From positions 1 to 34,526 of the forward strand of contig WRCN01000021.1 of NCBI GenBank assembly GCA_009783885.1: DNA of 34,526 nt, given 5' to 3'. This DNA comes from Bacteroidales bacterium (lineage in GTDB: Bacteria > Bacteroidota > Bacteroidia > Bacteroidales > P3). Position numbers and translations under genes: made by a program. Positions 1 to 7,171 of the stretch are shown piece after piece. The notes beneath the pieces are model-generated. The model was not told where the DNA came from. It was given only the letters and a program-made list of their open reading frames with translations, and did no database searches. Each line of letters starts with the position of its first letter. The first letter of the stretch is position 1.

Positions 1-69
1 AAACAACTTCAAAATGACCTTAAATTTTGCCTCTGAAATCTTAGCGTGTTTTATGTATTTGTTTTTCAT
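1..69 (-). CDS. IS1595-family (ISXO2-like) transposase, N-terminal fragment
   Basis: Twenty-three codons from ATG at 69-67 run off the left edge. The peptide starts MKNKYIKHAKISEAKF and continues KVILKLF. A basic start followed by HxxISExKF and a hydrophobic helix is what I recall for the N-terminus of Bacteroidota IS1595/ISXO2-like transposases, ahead of the helix-turn-helix that precedes the catalytic domain. A TATCTTTG box at 90-97 on the minus strand lies 20 nt upstream of the start. The catalytic residues are outside the window, so the call depends partly on the matching C-terminal piece at the right edge. Confidence 0.6.
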   Translation of the reverse strand, partial: MKNKYIKHAKISEAKFKVILKLF

Positions 70-89
70 TAATTCTCAATTAGATAATG

Positions 90-97
90 CAAAGATA
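90..97 (-). promoter_or_regulatory. -7 box of IS transposase promoter
   Basis: The minus strand reads TATCTTTG, a good match to the Bacteroidota TAnnTTTG element, 20 nt before the transposase ATG. Confidence 0.6.
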
Positions 98-141
98 CGC
101 ATTTTATTCTAATCTTGAACCTTTTTTTATATTCTGGACGA

Positions 142-198
142 GGTCGTTTCGACTCCGCTCAACGACCGGCATGGTGGCTGAGCGGAGTCGAAGCCACC
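142..198. repeat. REP-like double hairpin, family A (copy 1)
   Basis: Two adjacent hairpins are joined by a 5-nt linker (GGCAT). The first has stem GGTCGT/ACGACC and the second GGTGGC/GCCACC. Their 14-nt loops (TTCGACTCCGCTCA and TGAGCGGAGTCGAA) are exact reverse complements. The same unit lacking only the linker sits in reverse orientation inside the FG-GAP gene at 15206-15256. It lies between the IS end and the ABC ATPase stop codon. Confidence 0.85.
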
Positions 199-200
199 TT

Positions 201-1151
201 TTACTTTGTTACTGTTTTAATAAAAATATCATTCATTGACGGTAAAATTTCTTGAATACCAGTAACTTCGACATGTTTGATGAGTTCGGTTAACAAGTTA
301 TTGATTTTACTATCGGCAGGAATTTGAATTTTTGCGGAGTTAAATCCATGTCCATGCGGGTGGTTGCTCAGCACGATAAATCCTTGTGGTAAGAGTGGTT
401 GAAGATTCACTTCTTGACCCTCATACGTCAAACTGTACGTGTGATTGCGATATTGCCGTTGAATATTTTTCACATTACCGCTTAACACCACCTGTGATTT
501 GTTGATAAGTGCAATATTGTCGCAAAGTTCTTCAACCGAAGCCATGTTGTGTGTCGAAAAAATGATGGTTGTTCCTTTGTCGCGGAGTTTCATCATTTCG
601 GATTTCAACAATTCCACGTTTACAGGATCAAAACCACTGAACGGTTCGTCGAAAATCAACAGTTTCGGATCGTGCAAAATCGTTACGATGAATTGCACTT
701 TTTGTGCCATTCCTTTCGAAAGTTCTTCTACTTTTTTATCCCACCAAGTTTCGATACCAAATTTTACAAACCACTCTTTGAGTTTAGTCATGGCTTGTTT
801 TTCCGTCAAACCTTTGAGTTGTGCAAGATACATGGCTTGTTCGCCGACTTTCATTTTTTTGTAAAGTCCACGTTCTTCGGGTAGATAACCGATTTGTTCG
901 ATGTGTTTGGGTTGCAAACGTTCGCCATCGAACCAAATTTCACCGGAATCAGGTGCTGTAATTTGATTGATGTTTCGAATTAACGTTGTTTTTCCTGCAC
1001 CATTCGGGCCTAAAAGCCCAAAGACGCTTCCGCGCGGCACGCTGATCGAAACATCGTTCAGCGCCTTGTGGTTAGCATAGGCTTTGTGAATGTGTTTGGC
1101 TTCGAGAATTAACTCTGTTGAACTCGCATTTCGTGCTTCTGTTGTATTCAT
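201..1151 (-). CDS. ABC transporter ATP-binding protein (NatA-type, with DUF4162-like tail)
   Basis: This is the cytoplasmic ATPase subunit of an ABC exporter of the CcmA/NatA class. It has Walker A GPNGAGKTT near residue 48, an LSKGMAQ signature near 143, Walker B with LLIFDEPFSGFD near 165 and the STHNM H-loop near 199. The last 90 or so residues resemble the DUF4162 tail found on Bacteroidota NatA-like ATPases. At 316 aa it looks full length. The start has a TATCTTTG box 20 nt upstream (1172-1179). The membrane permease usually follows directly, but here a palindromic repeat and an IS end come within 80 nt of the stop. The partner is either beyond the IS or lost. The substrate cannot be told from sequence. 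Confidence 0.92.
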   Translation of the reverse strand: MNTTEARNASSTELILEAKHIHKAYANHKALNDVSISVPRGSVFGLLGPNGAGKTTLIRNINQITAPDSGEIWFDGERLQPKHIEQIGYLPEERGLYKKMKVGEQAMYLAQLKGLTEKQAMTKLKEWFVKFGIETWWDKKVEELSKGMAQKVQFIVTILHDPKLLIFDEPFSGFDPVNVELLKSEMMKLRDKGTTIIFSTHNMASVEELCDNIALINKSQVVLSGNVKNIQRQYRNHTYSLTYEGQEVNLQPLLPQGFIVLSNHPHGHGFNSAKIQIPADSKINNLLTELIKHVEVTGIQEILPSMNDIFIKTVTK

Positions 1152-1171
1152 AAATTTACAAATTAATACTG

Positions 1172-1179
1172 CAAAGATA
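1172..1179 (-). promoter_or_regulatory. -7 box for the ABC ATPase gene
   Basis: The minus strand reads TATCTTTG followed by GC. It is divergent from the promoter of the DUF4476 gene. No TTTG lies at the usual 19-20 nt upstream. Confidence 0.55.
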
Positions 1180-1218
1180 CAAAAAAAAAATGTATTTTAA
1201 TGTTTTTTACAAAAAATA

Positions 1219-1250
1219 TTTGGTTGTTTATCTTTTTTTTCGTACTTTTG
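1219..1250 (+). promoter_or_regulatory. Promoter of the DUF4476 gene
   Basis: TTTG at 1219-1222 (context TTTGGTTG) is followed after exactly 20 nt by TACTTTTG at 1243-1250. This is the Bacteroidota -33/-7 arrangement. The start codon is 42 nt further on. Confidence 0.7.
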
Positions 1251-1292
1251 TAAAAGTAAAATCGTTTCAAGACAATCAAATAATTATGTAAT

Positions 1293-2132
1293 ATGAAAAA
1301 AATTATTCTTTCTCTGCTATTATCAATGCTTTCGCTCTGCCTTTTTTCTCAATCGGGAACACTTACCCTTAAATCTTCAAATAACAAACCTTTTTGGGTT
1401 TTTATTGATGATATTCTGCAAAATCAATATGCCACAACATCTATTCAAATAGTTGGCATGCAGCCTCAAGCCTACAAAGTTCGGGTAGAGTTTGACAACG
1501 CAAAATTCACGACATTTGGCGAGTTGTTAAATATCAGTATTCGTCCTATTGACAATAGTTATTTGGTTGAAGATCGCTATTTTACAGCATCTCGCACTAT
1601 AAGTCAGACGCAAGCCGTTATAAGCCTGATTGTTCCCAACCATAGCTACTATCAATCTTATCAAGAATATCTATTTCCGGGATTTGGAAATCCTAATAAC
1701 TATTGGGGAAAATCCGCTACCACCTATCCGGGTTATGAAAAATTTAGAAAAGGAAATTCCAGAGGAACCAACCTTGGCGGCGGACAATCCAGAGGAAACC
1801 CGGGACATTCGGGAGGATCAAATCATGGTAGTGGGCAAACTAACTGTATGCCGGAAAAAGATTTTAATGCAGCAGTTACACTCATTAAAAAAGAGAATTT
1901 TGATTCTTCAAAACTGAATATAGCCAAACATGTTACTTCAAAAAATCGCCTTTGTGTCAATCAAATCGTCGAAATAGCCAATACATTTTCCTCTGAAAGC
2001 AATAAATTGGAATATGCAAAATATGCGTATTCATATTGTGTTGACCAGCAAAATTATCATTTGGTTAATGGCGTTTTCTCTTTCACTTCTTCAAAAAATG
2101 AATTGAATAAGTTTTTGGAAACAAGAAGATAG
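1293..2132 (+). CDS. Secreted DUF4476-domain protein
   Basis: Function is unknown. The N-terminus MKKIILSLLLSMLSLCLFSQ is a clear signal peptide, probably cut after the SQ. Residues 20-120 look like a beta-rich domain that presents a PEGA-like strand pattern (WVFIDD, then a VRVEF strand). Residues 150-182 are a Gly/Ser/Asn-rich linker. Residues 185-279 match DUF4476 in my recollection: CMPEKDFNAAVTLIKKENF, then a KLNIAK helix, LEYAKYAYSY and VFSFTSSKNELNKFL. The product should be periplasmic or surface-exposed. It has its own promoter (1219-1250) and ends at a bidirectional terminator (2151-2179), so it is probably monocistronic. Confidence 0.8.
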   Translation: MKKIILSLLLSMLSLCLFSQSGTLTLKSSNNKPFWVFIDDILQNQYATTSIQIVGMQPQAYKVRVEFDNAKFTTFGELLNISIRPIDNSYLVEDRYFTASRTISQTQAVISLIVPNHSYYQSYQEYLFPGFGNPNNYWGKSATTYPGYEKFRKGNSRGTNLGGGQSRGNPGHSGGSNHGSGQTNCMPEKDFNAAVTLIKKENFDSSKLNIAKHVTSKNRLCVNQIVEIANTFSSESNKLEYAKYAYSYCVDQQNYHLVNGVFSFTSSKNELNKFLETRR

Positions 2133-2150
2133 TTTTGAGATTCAGAAAAT

Positions 2151-2179
2151 AAAAATAGCCTCACTAAGAAGCTATTTTT
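2151..2179. terminator. Bidirectional intrinsic terminator
   Basis: AAAAATAGC (2151-2159) pairs perfectly with GCTATTTTT (2171-2179). The U-tract lies within the stem and works either way. It separates the convergent DUF4476 gene and tRNA-Gly. Confidence 0.75.
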
Positions 2180-2181
2180 GA

Positions 2182-2253
<72 letters not shown>

Positions 2254-2264
2254 AAAAGGGATTG

Positions 2265-2296
2265 CAAAGTTACAAATTTTTTTTGAATTGACCAAA
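2265..2296 (-). promoter_or_regulatory. tRNA-Gly promoter (divergent, interleaved)
   Basis: On the minus strand TTTG (plus CAAA at 2293-2296) is followed after exactly 20 nt by TAACTTTG (plus 2265-2272). The -33 region reads TTTGGTCAATTC. Its -33 box shares a 15-bp quasi-palindrome with the opposite promoter. Confidence 0.8.
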
Positions 2297-2313
2297 TTTT
2301 TTTTGTATCTTTG
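2282..2313 (+). promoter_or_regulatory. Acetyltransferase gene promoter (divergent, interleaved)
   Basis: TTTG at 2282-2285 is followed after exactly 20 nt by TATCTTTG at 2306-2313. The -33 lies inside TTTGAATTGACCAAA (2282-2296), whose other strand supplies the tRNA-Gly -33. Confidence 0.8.
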
Positions 2314-2334
2314 CAGAAAGAAATGATTTTTAAG

Positions 2335-2892
2335 ATGAATTTCGAACTCCTACCCACCACAAACGCAGAATCCTGTCGTGAATTATGCAACGAACTAATG
2401 GCTTTCCAAAAAGAAAAAGCCGTTATAGGAAAATCGTGTTTTGACAGTATGAGTTTTGAAACACGAATGCTGAAAAGTTACAATCAGTCTTTGGAAAAAC
2501 AGATCGTTTTGGCGTTGCACGAGAAAAATCCGATAGGTTATGTGTTTTCTACAATAGATATTATTCTTGAAAACGCCCGAACTGCCCTACCCGACTGGGC
2601 TCCAAAAGTTGAAAACAGTTTGGGATTTTATCCCGATTGGGTTGAATTGCCACAAAAAATAGCCTGTTTGAACAATTTGTATCTAAAAGATGCTTACAGA
2701 GGACACAGATTAGGCACAAAATTATTTCACGAAACCATGGCTTGGATTGAAAAATTTGAAGATGTAAAATTAACCTTTGTTTTCATTTCAAACGGTAACG
2801 ATGAGGCTTTGAAATTTTATTTGGACAACGGATTTGTTTATAGTCACGAAGTTTTCGGCGGATTTATCAAAGCAGCATATAAATGTAAATAA
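2335..2892 (+). CDS. GNAT-family N-acetyltransferase
   Basis: The protein is a cytoplasmic acyl-CoA-dependent acetyltransferase of unknown substrate, about 185 aa. The GNAT core is visible. A strand LNNLYLKDAYRG leads into the acetyl-CoA pyrophosphate loop RGHRLGTKL, near residue 120 and matching (R/Q)xxGxG/A. It is followed by helix FHETMAWIEKF and the late motif ALKFYLDNGFV, typical of GNAT motif B. An upstream TTG at 2311 is in frame but overlaps the -7 box, so it cannot be the start. ATG at 2323 would leave a leader of only about 5 nt, and ATG at 2335 is preferred. The gene stands alone between divergent tRNA-Gly and the aldolase. Confidence 0.85.
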   Translation: MNFELLPTTNAESCRELCNELMAFQKEKAVIGKSCFDSMSFETRMLKSYNQSLEKQIVLALHEKNPIGYVFSTIDIILENARTALPDWAPKVENSLGFYPDWVELPQKIACLNNLYLKDAYRGHRLGTKLFHETMAWIEKFEDVKLTFVFISNGNDEALKFYLDNGFVYSHEVFGGFIKAAYKCK

Positions 2893-2905
2893 AAACAGTA
2901 CCGTT

Positions 2906-2951
2906 ATTCCGAGCCCTTCGACTACGCTCAGGATAAACTCCGTCGAGGAAT
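2906..2951. repeat. REP-like hairpin, family B (ATTCC/GGAAT type)
   Basis: ATTCCGAG at the left and CTCCGTCGAGGAAT at the right form an imperfect hairpin around CTTCGACTACGCTCAGG. It shares GACTACGCTC and GAGGAAT with the repeats at 6811-6914 and 10280-10431. It sits just before the aldolase promoter. Confidence 0.6.
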
Positions 2952-2955
2952 CCCC

Positions 2956-2985
2956 TTGTTATGTTCAATTTATTTCGTATCTTTG
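2956..2985 (+). promoter_or_regulatory. Aldolase gene promoter
   Basis: TTG at 2956-2958 is followed after 19 nt by TATCTTTG at 2978-2985. The start codon is at 3022. Confidence 0.7.
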
Positions 2986-3021
2986 CAAATCATTTTATAC
3001 AACTTCAAAAACCAAAATACC

Positions 3022-4014
3022 ATGGTAAGCTACAAAGAACTCGGATTAGTGAACAGCAGAGAGCTGTTTGTTAAAGCAATGGCAGGAAAATATGCAGTTC
3101 CAGCCTTTAATTTCAATAACATGGAACAAATGCAGGCCATCATTCAAGCTTGTGTTGAAACCAAATCACCTGTGATTTTGCAGGTTTCGGCGGGTGCGCG
3201 CAAGTATGCCAACCAAACGTTGTTGCGTTATATGGCGCAAGGTGCTGTGGAATACAGCAAAGAGTTGGGTTTCAACGTACCGATTGTGCTGCATTTGGAT
3301 CACGGTGCAGATTTCGAAATTTGCAAATCGTGCATCGAATATGGGTTTTCATCTGTAATGATTGATGGTTCGCATCTCAGTTATGATGAAAACGTTGAGC
3401 TTACTCGAAAAGTAGTGGACTATGCCCACAAATATGATGTTACGGTGGAGGGCGAATTAGGTGTTTTGGCAGGCGTTGAGGACGATGTTTCTGCCGAACA
3501 TCACACGTATACCGAACCTTCTGAAGTGGAAGATTTTGTAAAAAAAACCGGCGTAGATTCGTTGGCAATTTCTATTGGAACTTCGCATGGCGCTAATAAA
3601 TTCAAACCCGAGCAATGCACGCGAAATGCAGATGGAATATTGGTTCCGCCACCGTTGCGTTTCGATATTTTGGAAGAAATTGAAAAACGAATTCTGGGTT
3701 TTCCGATTGTGTTGCACGGCGCATCAAGCGTTCCGCAAGACAAAGTGGCGATCATCAATAAATATGGTGGTGCTTTGAAAGACGCGATTGGTATTCCCGA
3801 AGATCAACTTCGTAAAGCTGCTGCATCTGCGGTTTGCAAAATCAATATTGACAGCGATGGGCGTTTGGCTATGACCGCTGCCGTTCGTGAAGAATTGGCG
3901 TTAAATCCAGCCGAGTTTGATCCGAGAAAATATTTGGGTCCTGCTCGCGATGCATTGCGAGAATTGTACAAACACAAAATTGTGGATGTTTTGGGTAGCG
4001 TCGGAAAAGGATAA
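3022..4014 (+). CDS. fbaA: Fructose-1,6-bisphosphate aldolase, class II
   Basis: This cytoplasmic zinc enzyme reversibly cleaves fructose 1,6-bisphosphate to glyceraldehyde 3-phosphate and dihydroxyacetone phosphate in glycolysis and gluconeogenesis. Class II hallmarks run in order: the zinc and catalytic motif VLHLDHGAD, the loop VMIDGSHLSYDENV, VEGELGVLAG with the metal-binding Glu, the zinc His in ISIGTSHG and in VLHGASS, and the phosphate-binding KINIDSDGR. Its 330 aa are the normal length for the bacterial class II group. ATG at 3022 is chosen because an in-frame TTG at 2956 is the -33 element itself. A weak terminator follows. fba is the safe gene family; fbaA is the usual symbol. Confidence 0.95.
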   Translation: MVSYKELGLVNSRELFVKAMAGKYAVPAFNFNNMEQMQAIIQACVETKSPVILQVSAGARKYANQTLLRYMAQGAVEYSKELGFNVPIVLHLDHGADFEICKSCIEYGFSSVMIDGSHLSYDENVELTRKVVDYAHKYDVTVEGELGVLAGVEDDVSAEHHTYTEPSEVEDFVKKTGVDSLAISIGTSHGANKFKPEQCTRNADGILVPPPLRFDILEEIEKRILGFPIVLHGASSVPQDKVAIINKYGGALKDAIGIPEDQLRKAAASAVCKINIDSDGRLAMTAAVREELALNPAEFDPRKYLGPARDALRELYKHKIVDVLGSVGKG

Positions 4015-4017
4015 AAA

Positions 4018-4045
4018 GTAGAAGCGTATTGCTACATCTTTTTTT
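4018..4045 (+). terminator. Possible weak terminator after aldolase
   Basis: GTAG/CTAC (4018-4021 and 4032-4035) forms a short imperfect hairpin with an A-G mismatch, followed by TCTTTTTTT (4038-4045). The stem is weak. Confidence 0.35.
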
Positions 4046-4067
4046 GCCGTTAGTTTAATTTCAAAAA

Positions 4068-4898
4068 ATGAATATGAAAAAGCAGATTTTAGTAATAGCT
4101 TTAGGTATCTTTACTTTTGTCAGTATTTTTGCTCAAAATACAAAAACGGACAGTATCAGAAAAGAGACAAACAGAATAAGAAAAGAAAACGACAGAATAA
4201 AAAAAGAAACAGACAAAATAAGAGATAAGGCATTCCGTTTATATCGAAGATCTAATTTAATTGGCGCAAAAACGGAACTCAAAAAGATTATAGAAATTAG
4301 GCCTAATGATGCCAAAACCTTGTTTGATTTAGGAACGATTTCTTATGAATTAGGCCAAATAGAAGAGGCGGCAGATTATTTCAAAAAATTACCATCCGAT
4401 CGCCAAGCAATGTTTAACTTAGGAGCTATTTCTTCTCAATTAGGCAAAAGAGAGGAGGCAATAGAATATTTCCAAAAATGTATGTGGTTGGGAGATAAAG
4501 AGGCTGCAAAAATTCTCAGAGAGAATTATAATAATTTTGATTTTATGTTTGCTGATGAGGTGGACGAATTGCCTAAATTTCTTCATCAGGGAAAACTATA
4601 CGAACTTAATACTGAAGAAAATATGTTCAAATTTTCTTCAATTATAAGGAACAATTTCGAGAATTCGCCTTTACTTGACAAGTTAAATTATTCAGGGATT
4701 GTATATTTAAGACTCGTGATTGATAAAAACGGAAAAATGATTTGTATTATTACAAGAGGCATTCAATCGGATGTACATGATGAAATAAAATCAATAGTTG
4801 AAAATGCATTTATGCTTATTATGCCAGCTCAATATCAAAGTATGGATGTAGGTATATCGGCTTTTATTTTACCAATAAGACTTATAAAACCTGAATGA
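4068..4898 (+). CDS. Secreted TPR protein with heptad repeats and TonB-C-like end
   Basis: I do not recognise a named family. A signal peptide runs through residues 1-24 (MKKQILVIALGIFTFVSIFAQ). Four near-identical heptads of the type xIRKExD follow at about 29-56, giving a highly charged coiled coil. Two or three TPR-like helix pairs come next (LFDLGTISYELGQIEEAADYF, then a second copy with LGAISSQLGKREEAIEYF). The last 75 residues (GIVYLRLVIDKNGKM to LPIRLI) resemble the C-terminal fold of TonB-like proteins. It probably acts in the periplasm. Start could be the first or the second ATG (4068 or 4074). Its stop overlaps the methylglyoxal synthase start as ATGA, so the two genes are translationally coupled. 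Confidence 0.75.
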   Translation: MNMKKQILVIALGIFTFVSIFAQNTKTDSIRKETNRIRKENDRIKKETDKIRDKAFRLYRRSNLIGAKTELKKIIEIRPNDAKTLFDLGTISYELGQIEEAADYFKKLPSDRQAMFNLGAISSQLGKREEAIEYFQKCMWLGDKEAAKILRENYNNFDFMFADEVDELPKFLHQGKLYELNTEENMFKFSSIIRNNFENSPLLDKLNYSGIVYLRLVIDKNGKMICIITRGIQSDVHDEIKSIVENAFMLIMPAQYQSMDVGISAFILPIRLIKPE

Positions 4899-5347
4899 AC
4901 ACAAATCGTAAACTAACAATCGCCCTTGTTGCCCACGACGCACGCAAGGCAGATATGGTCGAATGGGCTGTCTTTAATGCCGGTTTTTTGAGTCATCATC
5001 ATCTCGTTTGCACGGGAACGACGGGCGGTTTAATTCGTGATGCCTTTCTGAACAAAGGTATTCGTGCAGAAATTACATGTATGAATTCTGGACCTATGGG
5101 TGGTGATGCGGAAATAGCGGCTTTGGTCGTGCGAAAACAAGTAGATTTGGCAATTTTTCTGATTGACGATTTGAGTGCACAGCCTCACGAAGCCGATATT
5201 CAGATGCTTCTACGACAATGCCGCATTCACAACGTCCCCATCGCCTGCAACCGATACAGTGCAGATTTAATGATCACAAGTTCGCTTTGGAATGATAAAA
5301 ATTATGTGCCGACCGAGCCGAAGTATGCGCCGTTTAAACGAAATTAA
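4895..5347 (+). CDS. mgsA: Methylglyoxal synthase
   Basis: This cytoplasmic enzyme converts dihydroxyacetone phosphate to methylglyoxal and phosphate, a bypass that relieves sugar-phosphate build-up. The family motifs are present: LVAHDARK near residue 12 (substrate-binding His, Asp and Lys), CTGTTGGLI near 39, the catalytic Asp in GPMGGDAE near 67, and LIDDLSAQPHEAD near 88 with the conserved His, where most homologues have DPL. At 150 aa it is full length. It overlaps the preceding TPR gene by 4 nt and is followed after 18 nt by the helicase gene. It lies close to fba, which supplies its substrate. Confidence 0.95.
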   Translation: MNTNRKLTIALVAHDARKADMVEWAVFNAGFLSHHHLVCTGTTGGLIRDAFLNKGIRAEITCMNSGPMGGDAEIAALVVRKQVDLAIFLIDDLSAQPHEADIQMLLRQCRIHNVPIACNRYSADLMITSSLWNDKNYVPTEPKYAPFKRN

Positions 5348-5365
5348 TGTTTTTTTCATCACATA

Positions 5366-6808
5366 ATGAAAAAACTGTCTCAACAAGATGTTTTTGATAT
5401 CATCGTTTCGCAATTTTCGTTCGAACCGACAAGCGACCAAACGTTGATGGTAGACCGATTGAGCGAATTTTTGATTCGTTTTCGAGAGCCATCGTTGTTT
5501 GTGATGAAAGGGTATGCAGGAACGGGAAAAACTACCGTAATTGGGGCTTTCGTGAAAGCGTTACCGAATTTTAATTTGCGTGCGGTATTGCTGGCGCCAA
5601 CAGGACGTGCAGCCAAGGTTTTGGCAGGTTATTCGGAACAACAGGCGTTAACTATTCACAAAAAAATATATAAAACCAAAACTGACGAATTTGGCGGGTA
5701 CAGAACGGTTTTGCAAAAAAATCCACACAAAAATACAATTTTTATGGTGGATGAAGCCTCTATGATTCCGGACATCAACTTTTCGCCGGAAACGAGTATT
5801 TTCGCAGTTCGCAGCCTGTTGGAGGATTTAGTTAGTTATGTGAATAGCGGCGTGAATTGTAAATTGGTTTTGGTTGGCGATACAGCACAACTTCCGCCGG
5901 TTGGGCTTGATATGAGTCCGGCTCTGGATTTGGAGTTTATGCGAGCCACATTCGATTGCGAAATTTTTTCGGAGGAGCTGCGCGAAGTTATGCGTCAATC
6001 TAAAGATTCAGGCATTTTATACAATGCGACTTCACTGCGAATTAAATTGGCAACAGACGATTTTTCATTGCCATTGTTTGAGCTGAATGATTATATCGAC
6101 ATTCAAAAAATCAATGGTTCTGAACTCGAAGATGCTTTGAACGAAGCCTATTCCAAATATTCAATGGATGAAATTGCCATCATCACGCGTTCCAACAAAC
6201 GTGCGAACTTGTTTAACCAAGAAGTGCGCAACCGCTTGCTGTTTCGGGAAGAAACGCTATCGGGCGGAGATTTGATGATGGTGCTTAAAAACAATTACTT
6301 TTGGCTTCCAAAAACTTCGGATATTGGATTTATCGCTAATGGTGACATGCTGGAAATCCAGCGCATTCGAGGATTTGAAGACATATACGGATTTCAATTT
6401 GCCAACGTGAGTTTACGTTTGACGGATTATCCCGACGAACCCAATTTGGATGTGAAATTGCTTTTAAACACCATTTCAGCCGAAACTCCTGCCTTATCCT
6501 ACAAAGATTCCATGCAACTTTGGAATGCAGTAAGCAAAGATTACGAACACATCCCCAACAAGCGCAAACGTTTTTCCGAAATCAAACAAAATCCATATTT
6601 GAACGCACTTCAAGTCAAATTTGCTTATGCACTTACCGCTCACAAAACCCAAGGCGGACAATGGAAAGCCGTGTTTATCGACCAAGGTTATTTGACCGAC
6701 GAATTGCTGAATACAGAATTTTTACGTTGGCTTTATACAGTCATCACACGAGCAACGGAAACGGTGTATTTGGTTAATTTCGATGATCGTTTTTTTAAGA
6801 AACAGTAG
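5366..6808 (+). CDS. RecD-like ATP-dependent DNA helicase (superfamily 1B)
   Basis: The protein is predicted to unwind DNA 5' to 3'. Walker A GYAGTGKTT is at residues 49-57. Motif Ia follows (APTGRAAKVL with an IHKKIY box), then Walker B FMVDEASMI, motif III VLVGDTAQLPPVG, motif IV-like IITRSNKRAN and the UvrD_C_2 motif YALTAHKTQGGQW. A motif VI-like YTVITRATETVYLV ends the domain. At 480 aa it is the short Bacteroidota form, without the RecD2 N-terminal domain and without RecBC genes nearby. It probably shares a transcript with the TPR gene and mgsA. A large palindromic repeat begins 3 nt after its stop. Confidence 0.9.
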   Translation: MKKLSQQDVFDIIVSQFSFEPTSDQTLMVDRLSEFLIRFREPSLFVMKGYAGTGKTTVIGAFVKALPNFNLRAVLLAPTGRAAKVLAGYSEQQALTIHKKIYKTKTDEFGGYRTVLQKNPHKNTIFMVDEASMIPDINFSPETSIFAVRSLLEDLVSYVNSGVNCKLVLVGDTAQLPPVGLDMSPALDLEFMRATFDCEIFSEELREVMRQSKDSGILYNATSLRIKLATDDFSLPLFELNDYIDIQKINGSELEDALNEAYSKYSMDEIAIITRSNKRANLFNQEVRNRLLFREETLSGGDLMMVLKNNYFWLPKTSDIGFIANGDMLEIQRIRGFEDIYGFQFANVSLRLTDYPDEPNLDVKLLLNTISAETPALSYKDSMQLWNAVSKDYEHIPNKRKRFSEIKQNPYLNALQVKFAYALTAHKTQGGQWKAVFIDQGYLTDELLNTEFLRWLYTVITRATETVYLVNFDDRFFKKQ

Positions 6809-6810
6809 CC

Positions 6811-6914
6811 GTCATGTCGAGCGAAACGAAGTGTAGTCGAGACATCCCCTTGAAACAGGGGGATTGGCTTCGCCGAGCCCTTCGGGGTTCCTCGACTACG
6901 CTCGGAATGACGAC
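6811..6914. repeat. REP/MITE-like composite repeat, family B
   Basis: A 104-bp element starts GTCATGTCGAGCG and ends CTCGGAATGACGAC, so its ends form imperfect inverted repeats (GTCAT). Each half is itself palindromic: ATGTC/GACAT around 6814-6844, then a second CCTCGACTACGCTCGG half near 6891-6905. It lies between the helicase stop and the tRNA-Ser promoter. Confidence 0.7.
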
Positions 6915-6916
6915 AC

Positions 6917-6947
6917 TTGTCTATTTCATTTTTTTTTCGTACCTTTG
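6917..6947 (+). promoter_or_regulatory. tRNA-Ser promoter
   Basis: TTG at 6917-6919 is followed after 20 nt by TACCTTTG at 6940-6947. The tRNA begins 16 nt later. Confidence 0.7.
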
Positions 6948-6962
6948 CACCCCGAAACAATC

Positions 6963-7050
6963 GGAGAGATGGCCGAGTGGCCGAAGGCGCGCGCTTGGAA
7001 AGCGCGTAAGCTCCAAAAGGGCTTCGTGGGTTCGAATCCCACTCTCTCCG
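6963..7050 (+). tRNA. tRNA-Ser (GGA)
   Basis: This is an 88-nt class II tRNA. The acceptor GGAGAGA pairs with TCTCTCC, the anticodon stem CGCGC/GCGCG encloses TTGGAAA (anticodon GGA), there is a long variable arm and the T-arm has GTTCGAATC. CCA is not encoded. Confidence 0.95.
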
Positions 7051-7078
7051 CAAAAAATGTAAAAAAAACGCAAAAAAA

Positions 7079-7110
7079 TTTGGTAAATCCAAATATTTTT
7101 TATAAATTTG
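7079..7110 (+). promoter_or_regulatory. exb operon promoter
   Basis: TTTG at 7079-7082 (TTTGGTAAATCC) is followed after exactly 20 nt by TAAATTTG at 7103-7110. The start codon lies 61 nt downstream. Confidence 0.65.
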
Positions 7111-7171
7111 TATCCCCAAATGCAAAAATATTAAAATTAAGTAATACTCAAAAATCAAAACTATCAAAATC

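Larger units (their letters stand above)
1..121 (-). mobile_element. IS1595-like insertion sequence, 5' end (partial)
   Basis: This is the upstream end of an insertion sequence that runs off the left edge. Its terminal inverted repeat is at 106-121; read on the minus strand it begins GGTTCAAGATTAGAAT. The same 16 bases, followed by a related end, recur at 34406-34421 in opposite orientation. Inside it are a -7 promoter box (90-97) and a transposase start (69). The family call rests on the transposase fragments at the two window edges. The outer boundary at 121/122 is supported by the equal 121-nt overhang at the other end. Confidence 0.75.

Noticed and set aside
1630..1917. Plus-strand frame inside the DUF4476 gene
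   Set aside because: It is a shadow in another frame of a gene with signal peptide and domain match.
2956..3021. Upstream in-frame extension of the aldolase
   Set aside because: The TTG codon is the -33 element and the -7 box lies inside the extension; the class II aldolase begins at 3022.
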